From positions 248,001 through 312,000 of the forward strand of contig NZ_BMQB01000006.1 of assembly GCF_014647895.1 (NCBI RefSeq): a stretch of 64,000 nucleotides of DNA. The letters run 5' to 3'. Under the pieces are notes generated by a model, which was not told the DNA's origin, did no database searches, and was given only the letters and a program-made list of their open reading frames with translations. This document shows positions 42,037-54,925 of the stretch, piece by piece. The stretch comes from Pilimelia anulata. Its GTDB lineage: Bacteria > Actinomycetota > Actinomycetes > Mycobacteriales > Micromonosporaceae. The stretch's first letter is position 1. Every line of letters starts with the position of its first letter. The translations under genes were made by a program, and so were the position numbers.

Positions 42037-42228
42037 TCAGCGCGCGGCGGTGGGCTCGATGACGCAGTCCGGGCCGGGGAACAGCAGGCTCTCGTGCCCG
42101 TCCGGATAGCGGATCCGGTACGGCGGCGCGCCGTCCATCCCGCGTACCTCGATGATCTCGCCGATCTTGTCCGCGGCGCCGACCGCGTTGCTGTGGACGT
42201 GAATCCGGTCACCGATCGTGGCGTGCAT
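42037..42228 (-). CDS. DUF1918 family small protein
   Basis: A 63-residue SH3-like protein. MHATIGDRIHVHSNAVG, RIGEIIEVRG-like KIGEIIEVRGMDGAPPYRIRYPDGHE and LLFPGPDC are the family's features. Function unknown; these proteins are widespread in actinobacteria. Co-oriented with the methyltransferase 28 bases downstream; divergent from groES. Confidence 0.88.
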   Translation of the reverse strand: MHATIGDRIHVHSNAVGAADKIGEIIEVRGMDGAPPYRIRYPDGHESLLFPGPDCVIEPTAAR

Positions 42229-42350
42229 CCCCGACCCCTTCCGCCGGTCCTGTTTCCGGGCTACCGGAGCAGGGTGCCCACGGCCGGCCGGGTCATGCGG
42301 GCCGCGGGCCGGCAAAAGGGGCATGACCGGCGACTCAGGGGGGTGGCGGT

Positions 42351-42377
42351 TTGGCACTCTCCTTGACGGAGTGCCAG
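42351..42377 (+). promoter_or_regulatory. CIRCE operator 1 (HrcA site)
   Basis: TTGGCACTC, nine bases, GAGTGCCAG: an inverted repeat one base away from the CIRCE consensus (TTAGCACTC-N9-GAGTGCTAA) in the left arm. It overlaps the -35 region of the groES promoter, so HrcA binding should block polymerase. Confidence 0.88.
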
Positions 42378-42392
42378 CCGGCGGCCTAACGT
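42363..42392 (+). promoter_or_regulatory. groES: groES promoter
   Basis: TTGACG (42363-42368), an 18-base spacer and TAACGT (42387-42392) lie between and within the two CIRCE repeats. Transcription starting near 42399 would give a leader of about 140 bases. A housekeeping-type promoter repressed by HrcA is expected. Confidence 0.65.
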
Positions 42393-42396
42393 GCGA

Positions 42397-42423
42397 TTAG
42401 CACTCTCGTGGCGAGGGTGCCAA
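42397..42423 (+). promoter_or_regulatory. CIRCE operator 2 (HrcA site)
   Basis: TTAGCACTC, nine bases, GGGTGCCAA: the left arm is perfect CIRCE, the right arm has two changes. It covers the probable transcription start of groES. Confidence 0.88.
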
Positions 42424-42541
42424 CCGCTTCCGCGGGTCCGCCGTGGGGGCACCACCAGGACGCCAGGCGAGACCGGCACCCGCGACGACGGCCAACGCCT
42501 GTGTGGCATGAGCGACATATATGCCCCGGGAGGGTATTCCT

Positions 42542-42850
42542 GTGACTACCGCGACGAAGGTTGCGATCAAGCCGCTTGAGGACCGCATCGTGGTCCAGGC
42601 CAACGAGGCCGAGACGACCACCGCCTCCGGCATTGTCATCCCCGACACCGCCAAGGAGAAGCCGCAGGAGGGCACCGTCCTCGCCATCGGCCCCGGGCGG
42701 ATCGACGACAAGGGCAACCGCATCCCGGTTGACGTGAAGGTCGGCGAGACCGTCCTCTACTCGAAGTACGGCGGCACCGAGGTCAAGTACGGCGGCGAGG
42801 AGTACCTGGTGCTCTCCGCCCGCGACGTCCTCGCCGTCATCGAGAAGTAA
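42542..42850 (+). CDS. groES: Co-chaperonin GroES
   Basis: A 102-residue lid for Gro[21 protein letters not shown], the mobile loop [20 protein letters not shown], and [29 protein letters not shown] are canonical. GTG at 42542 was chosen over ATG at 42521 because GGGAGGG lies just before it and the length then matches the family. Heat-shock control through the two CIRCE sites. Confidence 0.97.
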   Translation: MTTATKVAIKPLEDRIVVQANEAETTTASGIVIPDTAKEKPQEGTVLAIGPGRIDDKGNRIPVDVKVGETVLYSKYGGTEVKYGGEEYLVLSARDVLAVIEK

Positions 42851-44575
<1,725 letters not shown>

Positions 44576-44879
44576 GGCAGTCACGTAGTACGGCACTTCG
44601 ATGCGGCCCGCGGTCCTCACCGCGGGCCGCATCGCTGTCCGCGGCCGAATCACCGGCCCGGTGCGCGGCAATGGCCCGCGGTGTGGGGCCCGTGGCGTGG
44701 CCACGGGCCGCCGCGGAGATGAGCGCTGGGCCGGTTGCGCCGCGGCGCGGGGCCGGCCCGCCGCGGGGTGCGGGCATGGGGGCGCCGGGTCCGGCGCTGC
44801 CATGCCGGACCCGGCGGCGGCCGACCGCGGGCCCGGTCGACCGGAGGGCGCGCTGGGGCGCGCCCGCTCGCGCCCGGCG
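44576..44879. other. Intergenic region between groEL1 and the WhiB gene
   Basis: About 300 bases between convergent genes. It begins with the strong terminator at 44600-44633. The rest is GC-rich filler with short frames lacking start signals or similarity; nothing else recognised. Confidence 0.5.
44600..44633. terminator. Terminator after groEL1
   Basis: A perfect 15-base stem (44600-44614 with 44619-44633), loop CCTC. It ends the groESL transcript and may also serve the converging WhiB gene. Confidence 0.85.
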
Positions 44880-45158
44880 TCAGCCGGCGAGCGCGAGCAG
44901 TCGGTGGCGTTCCGTTTCGCCCATACCACCCCAGATGCCGTACGGCTCCCGGACCGACAGCGCGTGTCGCGCGCACTCGCGGCGGACCGGACATTCGGCG
45001 CAGATTGCCTTGGCGCGGGCCTCCCGCTGGCGGCGGGCCCGGCCGCGCTCGCCCTCCGGGTGGAAGAACTGTGCGCTGTCCCGGCCGCGACAGAGGCCGG
45101 CCCGCTGCCAGTCCCAGACCTCCGTCACCGGGGTCGGCAATCTGCGCACATCAGACAT
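44880..45158 (-). CDS. WhiB-family iron-sulfur regulator (WhiD/WhiB3-like)
   Basis: A 92-residue Wbl protein. The four [4Fe-4S] ligands are C23, C53, C56 and C62; the turn GIWGG (74-78) contacts sigma factor and the C-terminus is basic. Placement between groEL1 and a BldM-like gene matches the whiD locus of Streptomyces and the whiB3 locus of mycobacteria, so a WhiD/WhiB3 orthologue is likely. Divergent from bldM across a 237-base gap that must hold both promoters. Confidence 0.9.
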   Translation of the reverse strand: MSDVRRLPTPVTEVWDWQRAGLCRGRDSAQFFHPEGERGRARRQREARAKAICAECPVRRECARHALSVREPYGIWGGMGETERHRLLALAG

Positions 45159-45395
45159 TTGGTACTCCTTCCGCGCGGAACCCGCAGCCGGGCAAGTTCA
45201 GCCGTAGGCGTTTGGGCCTGAGCGTCGTTGATGTACCCGGGGGCGCAAGTTCATACACCCGTGGGTACGGCAGCGCCGGTAAACGATCGAAAGTCCGGTA
45301 GGGAACTGTTCGGAACTTTCCGCTTGTTTCCCCCAAAAGCACGTAATGATCAAACGAACGCGTGGTCTCCTCCATAGAGGAGAGGGGAAAAAACA

Positions 45396-46244
45396 GTGCG
45401 TAGCGTCCTCGTGTGCGTCCGGTCTTCGCCCGCAGCCCAGGCGGTGGCCACCTGCGCCGCCCGACTCGGGCTATCGGCGCAGGTCCGGACCGCCATGTCG
45501 GAGACTGAGGTCATCGCTCGGCTCGCCGAGCGACCGGCCGACGTGATCCTGGCTGACGTCGCCGTCACCAGATCCGACACCGTTGGCTTCACCCGGCGTG
45601 TCCTGGCCCGCGCGCCGGGGGCCATGCTGGTGCTCTTCGGCGCGGAGGATCCACGCGTCGCCGCCGCCGCGGTCGCGGCCGGGGCCCGGGCCTTGATCCG
45701 GGGTACCGAGGATCTCGTCAGCACCGTCGCCAAGGCGGTGCTGCTGCTGGGCATGCCGGCGCGGACCGCCGGGCCGGTCGCGGGCGCCCCGATACCGGCC
45801 GCGGCCGCCCTGCGCGGGGCCAACGCGCCGTCCCGGTTCGGCACCCCGGTCGGGCGCAAGGGCGCCCCGCTGGGCCCCGAGGGCGCCCGCGCCGCCGGGG
45901 CCGAGCTGGTCGCGGACCCCGCCGGGGTCCGGGTGCCGGGCTCGCCGGTACCGAGCCAGCGCGACTTCGGCGACCCGGCCGAGGCCGCGCGGATGGCCGC
46001 CCGCGGCATCGACCCGGGCTACGGCGCGGGCCTGCCCGCCGCCCGGCGGGTCGTGCTGACCGAGCGGGAGATGCAGGTCCTGCGCGGGATGGCCGACGGC
46101 AAGAGCAACGCCGAGATCGGGCGCGAGCTGTTCGTCTCGGAGGACACCGTCAAGACGCACGCCCGGCGGCTGTTCCGCAAGCTCGGCGCCCGGGACCGCG
46201 CACACGCGGTCGCGGCCGGTTTCCGGGCCGGACTGGTCGTCTGA
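45396..46244 (+). CDS. bldM: BldM-like orphan response regulator
   Basis: A 282-residue protein: atypical receiver (1-~120) with D54 at the phospho-acceptor position but no acidic pair after strand 1 (VLVCVRSS) and Arg in place of the late Lys; a ~90-residue Ala/Gly/Pro-rich linker; and a LuxR-type DNA-binding domain (LTEREMQVLRGMADGKSNAEIGREL..., then FVSEDTVKTHARRLFRKLG). The C-terminus looks very like Streptomyces BldM, but the linker makes it longer than the ~200 residues I recall. GTG at 45396 has GAGAGGGG upstream. Developmental control is inferred. Confidence 0.85.
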   Translation: MRSVLVCVRSSPAAQAVATCAARLGLSAQVRTAMSETEVIARLAERPADVILADVAVTRSDTVGFTRRVLARAPGAMLVLFGAEDPRVAAAAVAAGARALIRGTEDLVSTVAKAVLLLGMPARTAGPVAGAPIPAAAALRGANAPSRFGTPVGRKGAPLGPEGARAAGAELVADPAGVRVPGSPVPSQRDFGDPAEAARMAARGIDPGYGAGLPAARRVVLTEREMQVLRGMADGKSNAEIGRELFVSEDTVKTHARRLFRKLGARDRAHAVAAGFRAGLVV

Positions 46245-46276
46245 CCGCACCAGCGGGGCCGGATGGGATCCGGGAA

Positions 46277-46317
46277 CGAACGGGGGCCCGGGCGCACAGC
46301 GCCCGGGCCCCCGTTCG
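46277..46317. terminator. Bidirectional terminator between bldM and DUF5319
   Basis: A perfect 19-base stem (46277-46295 with 46299-46317) and a three-base loop, between convergent genes. Among the strongest terminators in the window. Confidence 0.85.
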
Positions 46318-46320
46318 CGG

Positions 46321-48379
<2,059 letters not shown>

Positions 48380-48402
48380 CGCGGGCGCGAGGAGTACGAA
48401 CG

Positions 48403-49521
48403 ATGCGAGACGTGGTCGAGATCGGCCTGGGCAAGACCGCCCCGCGCGGGTACCACCTGGACGACGTGGCGATCGTCCCCAGCCGCCGCACCCGGGACGT
48501 GGACGACGTGTCGACGGCCTGGCAGCTGGACGCGTACCCGTTCGGCATCCCGTGCGTGGCGCACCCGTCCGACGCGACGATGAGCCCGGCCACCGCGATC
48601 GCCGTCGGCAGGCTCGGCGGCCTCGGCGTGCTCAACGCCGAGGGCCTGTGGACCCGGCACGAGGACCCGGAGCCGCTGCTGGCCGACCTGGCCGCGCTGC
48701 CGGCCGACGAGCGGTCCACCGCCCGGCTCCAGGCCGCGTACGCGGCGCCGATCCTGCCCGACCTCATCGGGGTGCGGATCAAGGAGATGCGCGCCGCCGG
48801 CGTCACGGTCGCGGTCCGGGTCTCGCCGCAGCACACGCTCGCGCTCGCCCCGGTGGTGCTCGCCGCCGGCGTCGACCTGCTGGTCATCCAGGGCACGATC
48901 GTCTCGGCCGAGCACGTCTCGTCCACCGACGAGTCGCTGAACCTCAAGGAGTTCATCGCCGACCTGGACGCGCCCGTCCTGGTCGGCGGCTGCACCGACT
49001 ACAAGACGGCGCTGCACCTCATGCGCACCGGCGCGGCCGGCGTGATCGTCGGCACCGGCGGCGGCGCCGCCTCGACCACCGACACCGTGCTGGGCATCCG
49101 GGTGCCGATGGCCACCGCCATCGCCGACGCCGCCGCGGCCCGCCGCGACTACCTGGACGAGACCGGCGGCCGGTACGTGCACCTGATCGCCGACGGCGAC
49201 ATCCACACCTCCGGCGACATCGCCAAGGCCATCGGCTGCGGCGCCGACGCGGTCATGCTGGGCAGCCCGCTCGCCCGCTGCGCCGGCGCGCCGGCCGGCG
49301 GCGCCTGGTGGCACTCGTCGGCCAGCCACCCCAAGCTGCCCCGCGGCGGTTTCACCGCCGCGCAGCCGGCCCTCGGTACGCTGGAGGAGCTGCTGTACGG
49401 GCCCGCGGACCGGGCCGACGGCGCGCTGAACCTGTTCGGCGGGCTGCGCCGGTCGATGGCCAAGTGCGGCTTCAAGGACGCCAAGGAGTTCCAGAAGGTC
49501 GGCCTGGTCCTCGATCGCTAG
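48403..49521 (+). CDS. guaB3: GuaB3 family IMP dehydrogenase-related protein
   Basis: A 372-residue protein without CBS domains. GLGKTAPRGYHLDDVAIVPSRRTRD is the GuaB3 start; VGIDP-type phosphate loops appear as [27 protein letters not shown]. Where GuaB has its Cys loop it reads GTGGGAASTTD, with no Cys. The family is limited mainly to actinobacteria and cyanobacteria and always sits by guaB; enzymatic role not evident from sequence. ATG at 48403 follows GCGAGGAG. Confidence 0.93.
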   Translation: MRDVVEIGLGKTAPRGYHLDDVAIVPSRRTRDVDDVSTAWQLDAYPFGIPCVAHPSDATMSPATAIAVGRLGGLGVLNAEGLWTRHEDPEPLLADLAALPADERSTARLQAAYAAPILPDLIGVRIKEMRAAGVTVAVRVSPQHTLALAPVVLAAGVDLLVIQGTIVSAEHVSSTDESLNLKEFIADLDAPVLVGGCTDYKTALHLMRTGAAGVIVGTGGGAASTTDTVLGIRVPMATAIADAAAARRDYLDETGGRYVHLIADGDIHTSGDIAKAIGCGADAVMLGSPLARCAGAPAGGAWWHSSASHPKLPRGGFTAAQPALGTLEELLYGPADRADGALNLFGGLRRSMAKCGFKDAKEFQKVGLVLDR

Positions 49522-49548
49522 CCCGCCGGCCAGCCACGGGGGTGGGGC

Positions 49549-50496
49549 ATGCCGGGCCGGGACGCGGAGTACCTGGCGGCGCTGCGCGACCAGCGCGCCG
49601 CCGCGGGGGCGCTGGCCGGCGACCCGCCCGCCGGGGACGACGGCGCCCTGGTGCGGTACTGGCGCGAGGTCGACCGGGCCGTCACCGCCCGGCTGCCCCG
49701 GCCGGACGTGCGGGTCGCCGCGCTGACCGTCCCCGGCGCCGCCGGCGACCTCGCCGCCCGCCGGTACCACGCCGCCGGGGGCGACCCGCGGACCCTGCTG
49801 CTGTACCTGCACGGCGGCGGCTGGTGCTTCGGCGACCTCGACACCGCCGACCCGGTCGCCCGGGCGCTCGCCGTCGACTGCCGGCTGGACGTGCTCTCGG
49901 TGACGTACCGGCTCGCCCCCGAGCACCCGTTCCCCGCCGGCCCCGACGACGCCACCGCGGTCCTGCGCTGGGCGCTGTCCGGGCCGCCCGAGCTGGCCGG
50001 CGTCACCCGGCTCGTCGCCGCCGGGGACAGCGCCGGCGGCAACCTCGCCGCCGTCGCCGCCGGGCGGCTGCGCGCGGCCGGCGGGCCGCTGCCGGCGGCG
50101 CTGCTGCTGCTGTACCCCGGCGTGGACCTGCGCGACGTCCCGCCCGCGCCGGCCGACCCGGACGGGCTGCCGGCCGACGACGGCTCCGGCCCGCTGGCCA
50201 ACCGGCGGCGGTACCTCGCCGGCGCCGACCCGGCCGACCCGGCGGCCTCGCCGCTGCTGGCCGACCCGCGCGGGCTGCCGCCGACCGTCGTGGTGACGGC
50301 CGAGTACGACCGGTACGCCGCGCAGGGCGACGCGTACGCCGCGGCGCTGGCGGCGGCCGGCGTGCCGGTGGCGCACGTGCGCGCGGCCGGGCTGGACCAC
50401 GGGTTCGCCAACCTCGCCCCGCTGTCCCGGGTGGCGGCCGCCGCCGTGGTCGACGCCGCCGAGGCGCTGCGCTCGTTGATCGATCTGCCGCACTGA
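49549..50496 (+). CDS. HSL-family alpha/beta hydrolase (esterase)
   Basis: A 315-residue serine esterase of the hormone-sensitive-lipase type. LYLHGGGWCFGDLD carries the oxyanion HGGGW; the nucleophile is in GDSAGGN; VTAEYDRYAAQGD supplies the Asp and LDHGFANL the His. YRLAPEHPFPAGPDD is also typical. No signal peptide, so intracellular. Substrate unknown. Follows guaB3 by 27 bases and may share its transcript. Confidence 0.9.
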   Translation: MPGRDAEYLAALRDQRAAAGALAGDPPAGDDGALVRYWREVDRAVTARLPRPDVRVAALTVPGAAGDLAARRYHAAGGDPRTLLLYLHGGGWCFGDLDTADPVARALAVDCRLDVLSVTYRLAPEHPFPAGPDDATAVLRWALSGPPELAGVTRLVAAGDSAGGNLAAVAAGRLRAAGGPLPAALLLLYPGVDLRDVPPAPADPDGLPADDGSGPLANRRRYLAGADPADPAASPLLADPRGLPPTVVVTAEYDRYAAQGDAYAAALAAAGVPVAHVRAAGLDHGFANLAPLSRVAAAAVVDAAEALRSLIDLPH

Positions 50497-50547
50497 GCCG
50501 GCGGGCCGGCGGCGGGCGGCGCGGGTACCGACGTCTATCGTGGAAGC

Positions 50548-52119
50548 GTGAGCGGTTCGGCACCCAGCGGTGATCTTCGCAGCGACGACGCATGCAGCAG
50601 TGACGTACACGGCGCTGACGTGAGCGGCAGGGGTTCGGCACGCGGCGGCCGGGTCCGGCGAAGAAGCGGGGACGGCCGGGAGCCGCGGTCGGGGCGGGCC
50701 GCGCTCGCCGCCGCGCTGGCCGCCGCGTTCGCGCTCGCCGGCTGCGGCGACGAGCCCGGCCCGGTCCGCTGGCAGTCCCGGCCCGACAGCAGCGCCGCCC
50801 CGGTCGCCGGCGCGGCCGGGATCGGCGACCCCTACTTCCCGACGTACGGCAACGGCGGCTACGACGCCCTCGCCTACCGGATCGCCGCGCGGTACCAGCC
50901 CGCCGACGACACGCTCACCGCCACCGCCACCATGCGGGCCACGGCGACCAGCGGCCTGACCTCCTTCCACCTCGACCTCGCCGGGCTGACCGTCGACTCG
51001 GTCACCGTCGACGGCAAGCCGGCCACCGCCGCCCGGCAGGAGGACGAGCTGGTCGTCACCCCGGCCGCGGCGCTGCCGGCCGGGCGGGAGTTCACCGTGG
51101 TCACCGCGTACCGGGGGAAGCCGCGGCAGAAGGACAACCCGGCGCTCGGCGGCGGCGGCTGGCTGCACACCACCGACGGCGCGGTCGCGCTCGGGCAGCC
51201 GGAGTCGGCGTCGACCTGGTTCCCCGTCAACGACCACCCGGCGGACAAGGCGACGTACGAGTTCGCGCTCGCCGTCCCGGACGGGCTGGTCGCGCTGTCC
51301 AACGGCGTACCCGGCGAGCGGACGGCCGAGGGCGGCTGGACCACCTGGGCCTGGGCCGAGACCACGCCGATGGCCAGCTACCTGGCGACCGCGGTGATCG
51401 GCAGGTACCGGGTCACCCGCGGCACGCACAAGGGCAAGCCGGTGCTCACCGCGGTACCGGCGTCGGCCCCGGCCGGCGGGCTGGCCGAGCGGTCGCTGGC
51501 CCGGACCACCCGGATCGCCGACTACCTGGAGACGGTCCTCGGGCCGTACCCGGTGGCCGCGTACGGCGGGGTCGCCATCGCCGACGACCGGATCCGGTAT
51601 GCGCTGGAGACGCAGAGCCGCCCGGTGTACGGGCCGTCCTTCTTCACCTCCGCGGAGAGCGCCGAGGACGTGATCACGCACGAGCTGGCGCACCAGTGGT
51701 GCGGCAACAGCGTCTCGCTGCACCGCTGGGAGGACATCTGGCTCAACGAGGGCTGCGCGACGTACGCCGAGTGGCTGTGGTCGCAGGAGCGCGGCGTGCG
51801 GACGGCGGCCGCGGAGTTCACCCAGCGGTACGACGCGTCGCCGGCGGCCGTATGGTCGCTGCCGCCCGGCCGCCCCGGCGCCGACCGGATCTTCGACGAG
51901 TCGGTGTACCAGCGCGGCGCGATGACCCTGCACGCGCTGCGCAGGACGGTCGGCGACGACGTCTTCTTCCGGCTGCTCAAGGAGTGGACGGCCGGCAAGC
52001 GGGACGGCACCGCCACGACGGCCGAGTTCGTGGCGCTGGCCGAGCGGCTGTCCGGGCGCGACCTGAAGGCGCTGTTCGACGCCTGGCTGTACGGCTCGAA
52101 GCGCCCCGCCCGCCCCTGA
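50548..52119 (+). CDS. M1-family metallopeptidase, lipoprotein
   Basis: A 523-residue zinc peptidase. The N-terminus has a lipobox (ALAGC, C66) after a long basic region, so the protein is probably anchored outside the cell. The gluzincin motif HELAHQ (H378, E379, H382) is followed 18 residues later by E401 (NEGCATY). The N-terminal beta domain and the ~450-520 helical end are like short actinobacterial M1 peptidases. The GAMEN exopeptidase motif is replaced (RYALETQ), so specificity is uncertain. GTG at 50548; GTG at 50620 would give a shorter leader. Confidence 0.88.
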   Translation: MSGSAPSGDLRSDDACSSDVHGADVSGRGSARGGRVRRRSGDGREPRSGRAALAAALAAAFALAGCGDEPGPVRWQSRPDSSAAPVAGAAGIGDPYFPTYGNGGYDALAYRIAARYQPADDTLTATATMRATATSGLTSFHLDLAGLTVDSVTVDGKPATAARQEDELVVTPAAALPAGREFTVVTAYRGKPRQKDNPALGGGGWLHTTDGAVALGQPESASTWFPVNDHPADKATYEFALAVPDGLVALSNGVPGERTAEGGWTTWAWAETTPMASYLATAVIGRYRVTRGTHKGKPVLTAVPASAPAGGLAERSLARTTRIADYLETVLGPYPVAAYGGVAIADDRIRYALETQSRPVYGPSFFTSAESAEDVITHELAHQWCGNSVSLHRWEDIWLNEGCATYAEWLWSQERGVRTAAAEFTQRYDASPAAVWSLPPGRPGADRIFDESVYQRGAMTLHALRRTVGDDVFFRLLKEWTAGKRDGTATTAEFVALAERLSGRDLKALFDAWLYGSKRPARP

Positions 52120-52170
52120 CCGCGCGCCGAACCGGCCCGGCCGCGCCCGCCGGGCCGGCATGATGGGCCG

Positions 52171-52584
52171 ATGGACTGGAAGCTGGAGTTGGTGGTCGTA
52201 CCGGTCAGCGACATCGACCGGGCGAAGCGGTTCTACGCCGAGCAGGTGGGCTTCGCCGTGGACCACGACAGCGCGATCAGCCCGACGATCCGGATCATCC
52301 AGCTCACGCCGCCGGGGTCGGGGTGCTCGATCAGCATCAGCCAGGGGCTCAGCGACATGGCGCCGGGGTCGATCAAGGGGTTGCAGCTCGTGGTGACCGA
52401 CATCGACGCCGCGCGGGTGGCGTTGCTGGAGGGCGGGGTGAACGTGTCCGGGGTGCAGCATTTCGCCGAGGGTGGGGTGCTGCGGGCGGGGCGGGGCGGG
52501 CGGTGGAACTCGTTCCTGTTCTTTGCTGATCCGGATGGGAATTCCTGGGCTGTTCAGGAGCGGCCTGTCGGTGGTGGTGATTGA
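52171..52584 (+). CDS. VOC/glyoxalase-fold protein
   Basis: A 137-residue vicinal-oxygen-chelate domain protein. LELVVVPVSDIDRAKRFYAEQVGF begins the first beta-alpha-beta unit, LQLVVTDIDAARVALLEGGV the second, and FFADPDGNSWAVQE is the closing motif. Substrate unknown. ATG at 52171; a GTG-rich region follows. Confidence 0.88.
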   Translation: MDWKLELVVVPVSDIDRAKRFYAEQVGFAVDHDSAISPTIRIIQLTPPGSGCSISISQGLSDMAPGSIKGLQLVVTDIDAARVALLEGGVNVSGVQHFAEGGVLRAGRGGRWNSFLFFADPDGNSWAVQERPVGGGD

Positions 52585-52677
52585 CCGTTGTGGTCGTCGT
52601 GGTGCCGTGCCTCGTGGTGGTGGGAAGCCTGTTGTGGTCGCCGTATGTGTGCTTGTTGCGGTGTTCTTTGCTCTTGG

Positions 52678-53391
52678 TCAGCGCCAGCGGGAGGTGGTGT
52701 AGGCCAGGGCGAAGAGGAGGAGGACGGCGGTCACGGCTGTCCAGCGTTGGCGGATGGTGGTGGGGGAGGCGCGCATCGGTTCGCCCGTGCGGGGGTCGGT
52801 GACCGAGCCGTGGATGAGTTGGGGGGCCAGGGTCGCCGCCGCCAGGGCGCTGGCCGGGAGCAGGCCGAGGAGGAGGACGCGCCAACCGTCGATCTCCAGG
52901 AACGGGCGGTGGATCAGCAGGTACGGCGGGACCGCCAGGGCGAGCGACAGCAGGCCGGGCAGGGCGCCGGTCCGGCCGCCCAGCCGGCGGGTCCAGGCGG
53001 TGCCGACGGCCGCGCCGACCGCGGCGCCGACCGCGCTGATCACCAGGCCGAGCGTGACCACCGCGTACGTCTGGCGGGCCAGCGCCCGCACCCCGCCGAG
53101 GGTGAGCAGCAGGCCGGGGGCGGCGACGGCGGCGAGCGCGGTCGCGCCGGCGATCTGGTGGACCAGCGGGACGAGAGCCGCGGGGCCGAGACCGGCGTGC
53201 ACCTCGCGGGCGACCACCCGCGGGTCGGCCAGCGGCGCGGGGGCGGCGAGCCGGCGGTCGCAGTCGGCCAGCGCCGCCGACACCGCGTCGGTGCGGACGC
53301 CGCGCTGGAGCAGCTCCGCGGCGAACAGGTCGCGCCACTCGGCGGGCGGCCCCGCGCCCGGCGGTGGGGGATCGGTGGTGGATTCCCGCAT
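52678..53391 (-). CDS. Multi-pass membrane protein, unknown
   Basis: A 237-residue protein. The first ~90 residues are soluble (AEWRDLFAAELLQRGVRTDAVSAALADCDRRLA, a helical segment), followed by four or five hydrophobic helices (ALAAVAAPGLLLTLGGVRAL, VVTLGLVISAVGAAVGAAVG, LPGLLSLALAVPPYLLI, VLLLGLLPASALAAATLA, and AVTAVLLLFALAYT). No family recognised. The 93 bases between it and the VOC gene are strikingly G/T-rich on the plus strand. Confidence 0.7.
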   Translation of the reverse strand: MRESTTDPPPPGAGPPAEWRDLFAAELLQRGVRTDAVSAALADCDRRLAAPAPLADPRVVAREVHAGLGPAALVPLVHQIAGATALAAVAAPGLLLTLGGVRALARQTYAVVTLGLVISAVGAAVGAAVGTAWTRRLGGRTGALPGLLSLALAVPPYLLIHRPFLEIDGWRVLLLGLLPASALAAATLAPQLIHGSVTDPRTGEPMRASPTTIRQRWTAVTAVLLLFALAYTTSRWR

Positions 53392-53452
53392 GACGCTGAG
53401 ACTAGGGCGCTACGTGATCAGCGAGCGGCGAGGTCGACATTGGTGACCGTGA

Positions 53453-54925
53453 TCACCGGGAGTGGACCAGGCCGGTGTTGCGGGCCAGGAACGGCCGTAC
53501 CGCGTCGGCCCGGACCGCGCGCAGGAACTGCCGGCCGACCGGTTGCAGCGCCTCGCCGCGGTACCCGCCGCCGGAGCCGACCGCGTCGCCCGGCAGGCTG
53601 ACCAGCGTCATCCGCGCCGGGGTGACCCGGCGCAGCGAGTAGGCGAAATCCACCACGGAGTGACCGCGGCCGTCGTAGGTCAACGAGTCCCGGACGGCGG
53701 CGAGAATCCGGGCGAGTTTCGCGGCGTCGCGGTGCGCGCCTTGTTTGACCAACTTGGTGAGAATCGCGCGGATGAGCTGCTGCTGATGCTTCTGGCGGGT
53801 GTAGTCCGAGCCGGGCAGGTACCGCTGCCGGCCGTAGTCGAGGGCCTGCCAGCCCGTGAAGTGGCGGACGCCGGGGCGGTACACCATCTGCGGCCCGACG
53901 TACCCGGTGCTGCTCGCGCCCGGCTCCCGGTGCTTGCCGTCCGGCTGCCGGTGGATCGAGGTGACCAACCGGTCGACCCGCAGGTCGACGCCGCCGACGG
54001 CGTCGACGAGCTTGGTGAAGCCGCCGAAGTCCAGCACCGCGCCCGCGTCGAACCGCGGGATGCCGGTGTACTTGCTGACCGTCAGGGACAGCAGCCGGAA
54101 GCCCTGCGCCCGGTCCGGCCGCGCCCGGCCGGGGACGACGCTGCCGAAGCTCATCGCGTGGGTCAGCTTGGTGCGCTCGCCGGCGAAGCCGGCCGGGGCG
54201 AACGCCGGGATGTCGACCACCAGGTCGCGCGGCAGCGAGTAGAGGTAGGCGGTGTCGAGCGCCCGCGGTACGTGCAGCAGCAGGACCGCGTCGGCGTTCG
54301 GCCGCCAGTTCGGGTCGCTCTGCCGCGGGTCGATGCCGACGATGAGGATGTTCAGCGGGCCCCGGAGCTGCCGGCCGACGAGCCCGGCCGGGGTGCGGGG
54401 CGGGGCCGGGGTGGCGCCGAGCAGGTCGGCCGCGCCGGGCAGGAGGGCGCTGACGGCGCCGTCGCGGGCGGTCCGGACGGCCTGGACGGCGAGGGTGGCG
54501 ACCAGCGCGGCGGCGACGACCGCGGCGGCGGTGACGACGACCCAGGGCCGCCGGGCCCGCCGGATGCCCGCGGCGGCCGGGGCGGGCGCGGGTGTCGGCG
54601 CGGCGGCGGGCGCGGTCGCGTCGGGCGCGGTTCGGGGCGCGGGGATCGCGGCAGCCGGGGCGGCGGCATCGGCCGGCGCGGCCGCGGTGCCGGGGTCGGT
54701 GTCGGTGTCGGCATCGAGGGAGTCGGCATCGGGGGAGGAGGTGGCGGCTCCGGTTTCGGGAGGCCCGGCGGTCCCGGCTCCGGCGGTGGTGGTGGCGTCA
54801 GGGGGCGCGTCCGTGGCGGTGTCGGGGGGCGCGGCGGTGGTGCCGGCGTCGGGGGACGCGGGTGCGGTGGCGGGGCTGTGGTGGTCGGTCGGCGGGGTGG
54901 GGGCGGGCTGCTGCTCGTCCGGCAT
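53453..54925 (-). CDS. LytR-CpsA-Psr (LCP) family protein
   Basis: A 490-residue membrane-anchored protein of the family that attaches teichoic acid, arabinogalactan or capsule to peptidoglycan. About 135 N-terminal residues are Pro/Ala/Thr/Asp-rich and cytoplasmic, one transmembrane helix ([20 protein letters not shown]) follows, then the LCP domain: [44 protein letters not shown] and [22 protein letters not shown] (catalytic Arg residues). ATG at 54925 follows GGAGGG. Exact polymer unknown. Confidence 0.9.
   Translation of the reverse strand: MPDEQQPAPTPPTDHHSPATAPASPDAGTTAAPPDTATDAPPDATTTAGAGTAGPPETGAATSSPDADSLDADTDTDPGTAAAPADAAAPAAAIPAPRTAPDATAPAAAPTPAPAPAAAGIRRARRPWVVVTAAAVVAAALVATLAVQAVRTARDGAVSALLPGAADLLGATPAPPRTPAGLVGRQLRGPLNILIVGIDPRQSDPNWRPNADAVLLLHVPRALDTAYLYSLPRDLVVDIPAFAPAGFAGERTKLTHAMSFGSVVPGRARPDRAQGFRLLSLTVSKYTGIPRFDAGAVLDFGGFTKLVDAVGGVDLRVDRLVTSIHRQPDGKHREPGASSTGYVGPQMVYRPGVRHFTGWQALDYGRQRYLPGSDYTRQKHQQQLIRAILTKLVKQGAHRDAAKLARILAAVRDSLTYDGRGHSVVDFAYSLRRVTPARMTLVSLPGDAVGSGGGYRGEALQPVGRQFLRAVRADAVRPFLARNTGLVHSR

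Noticed and set aside
52581..52802. Hydrophobic plus-strand frame after the VOC gene
   Set aside because: It runs into the 3' end of the opposite membrane-protein gene, lacks a ribosome binding site, and its Val/Leu content follows the local G/T skew.
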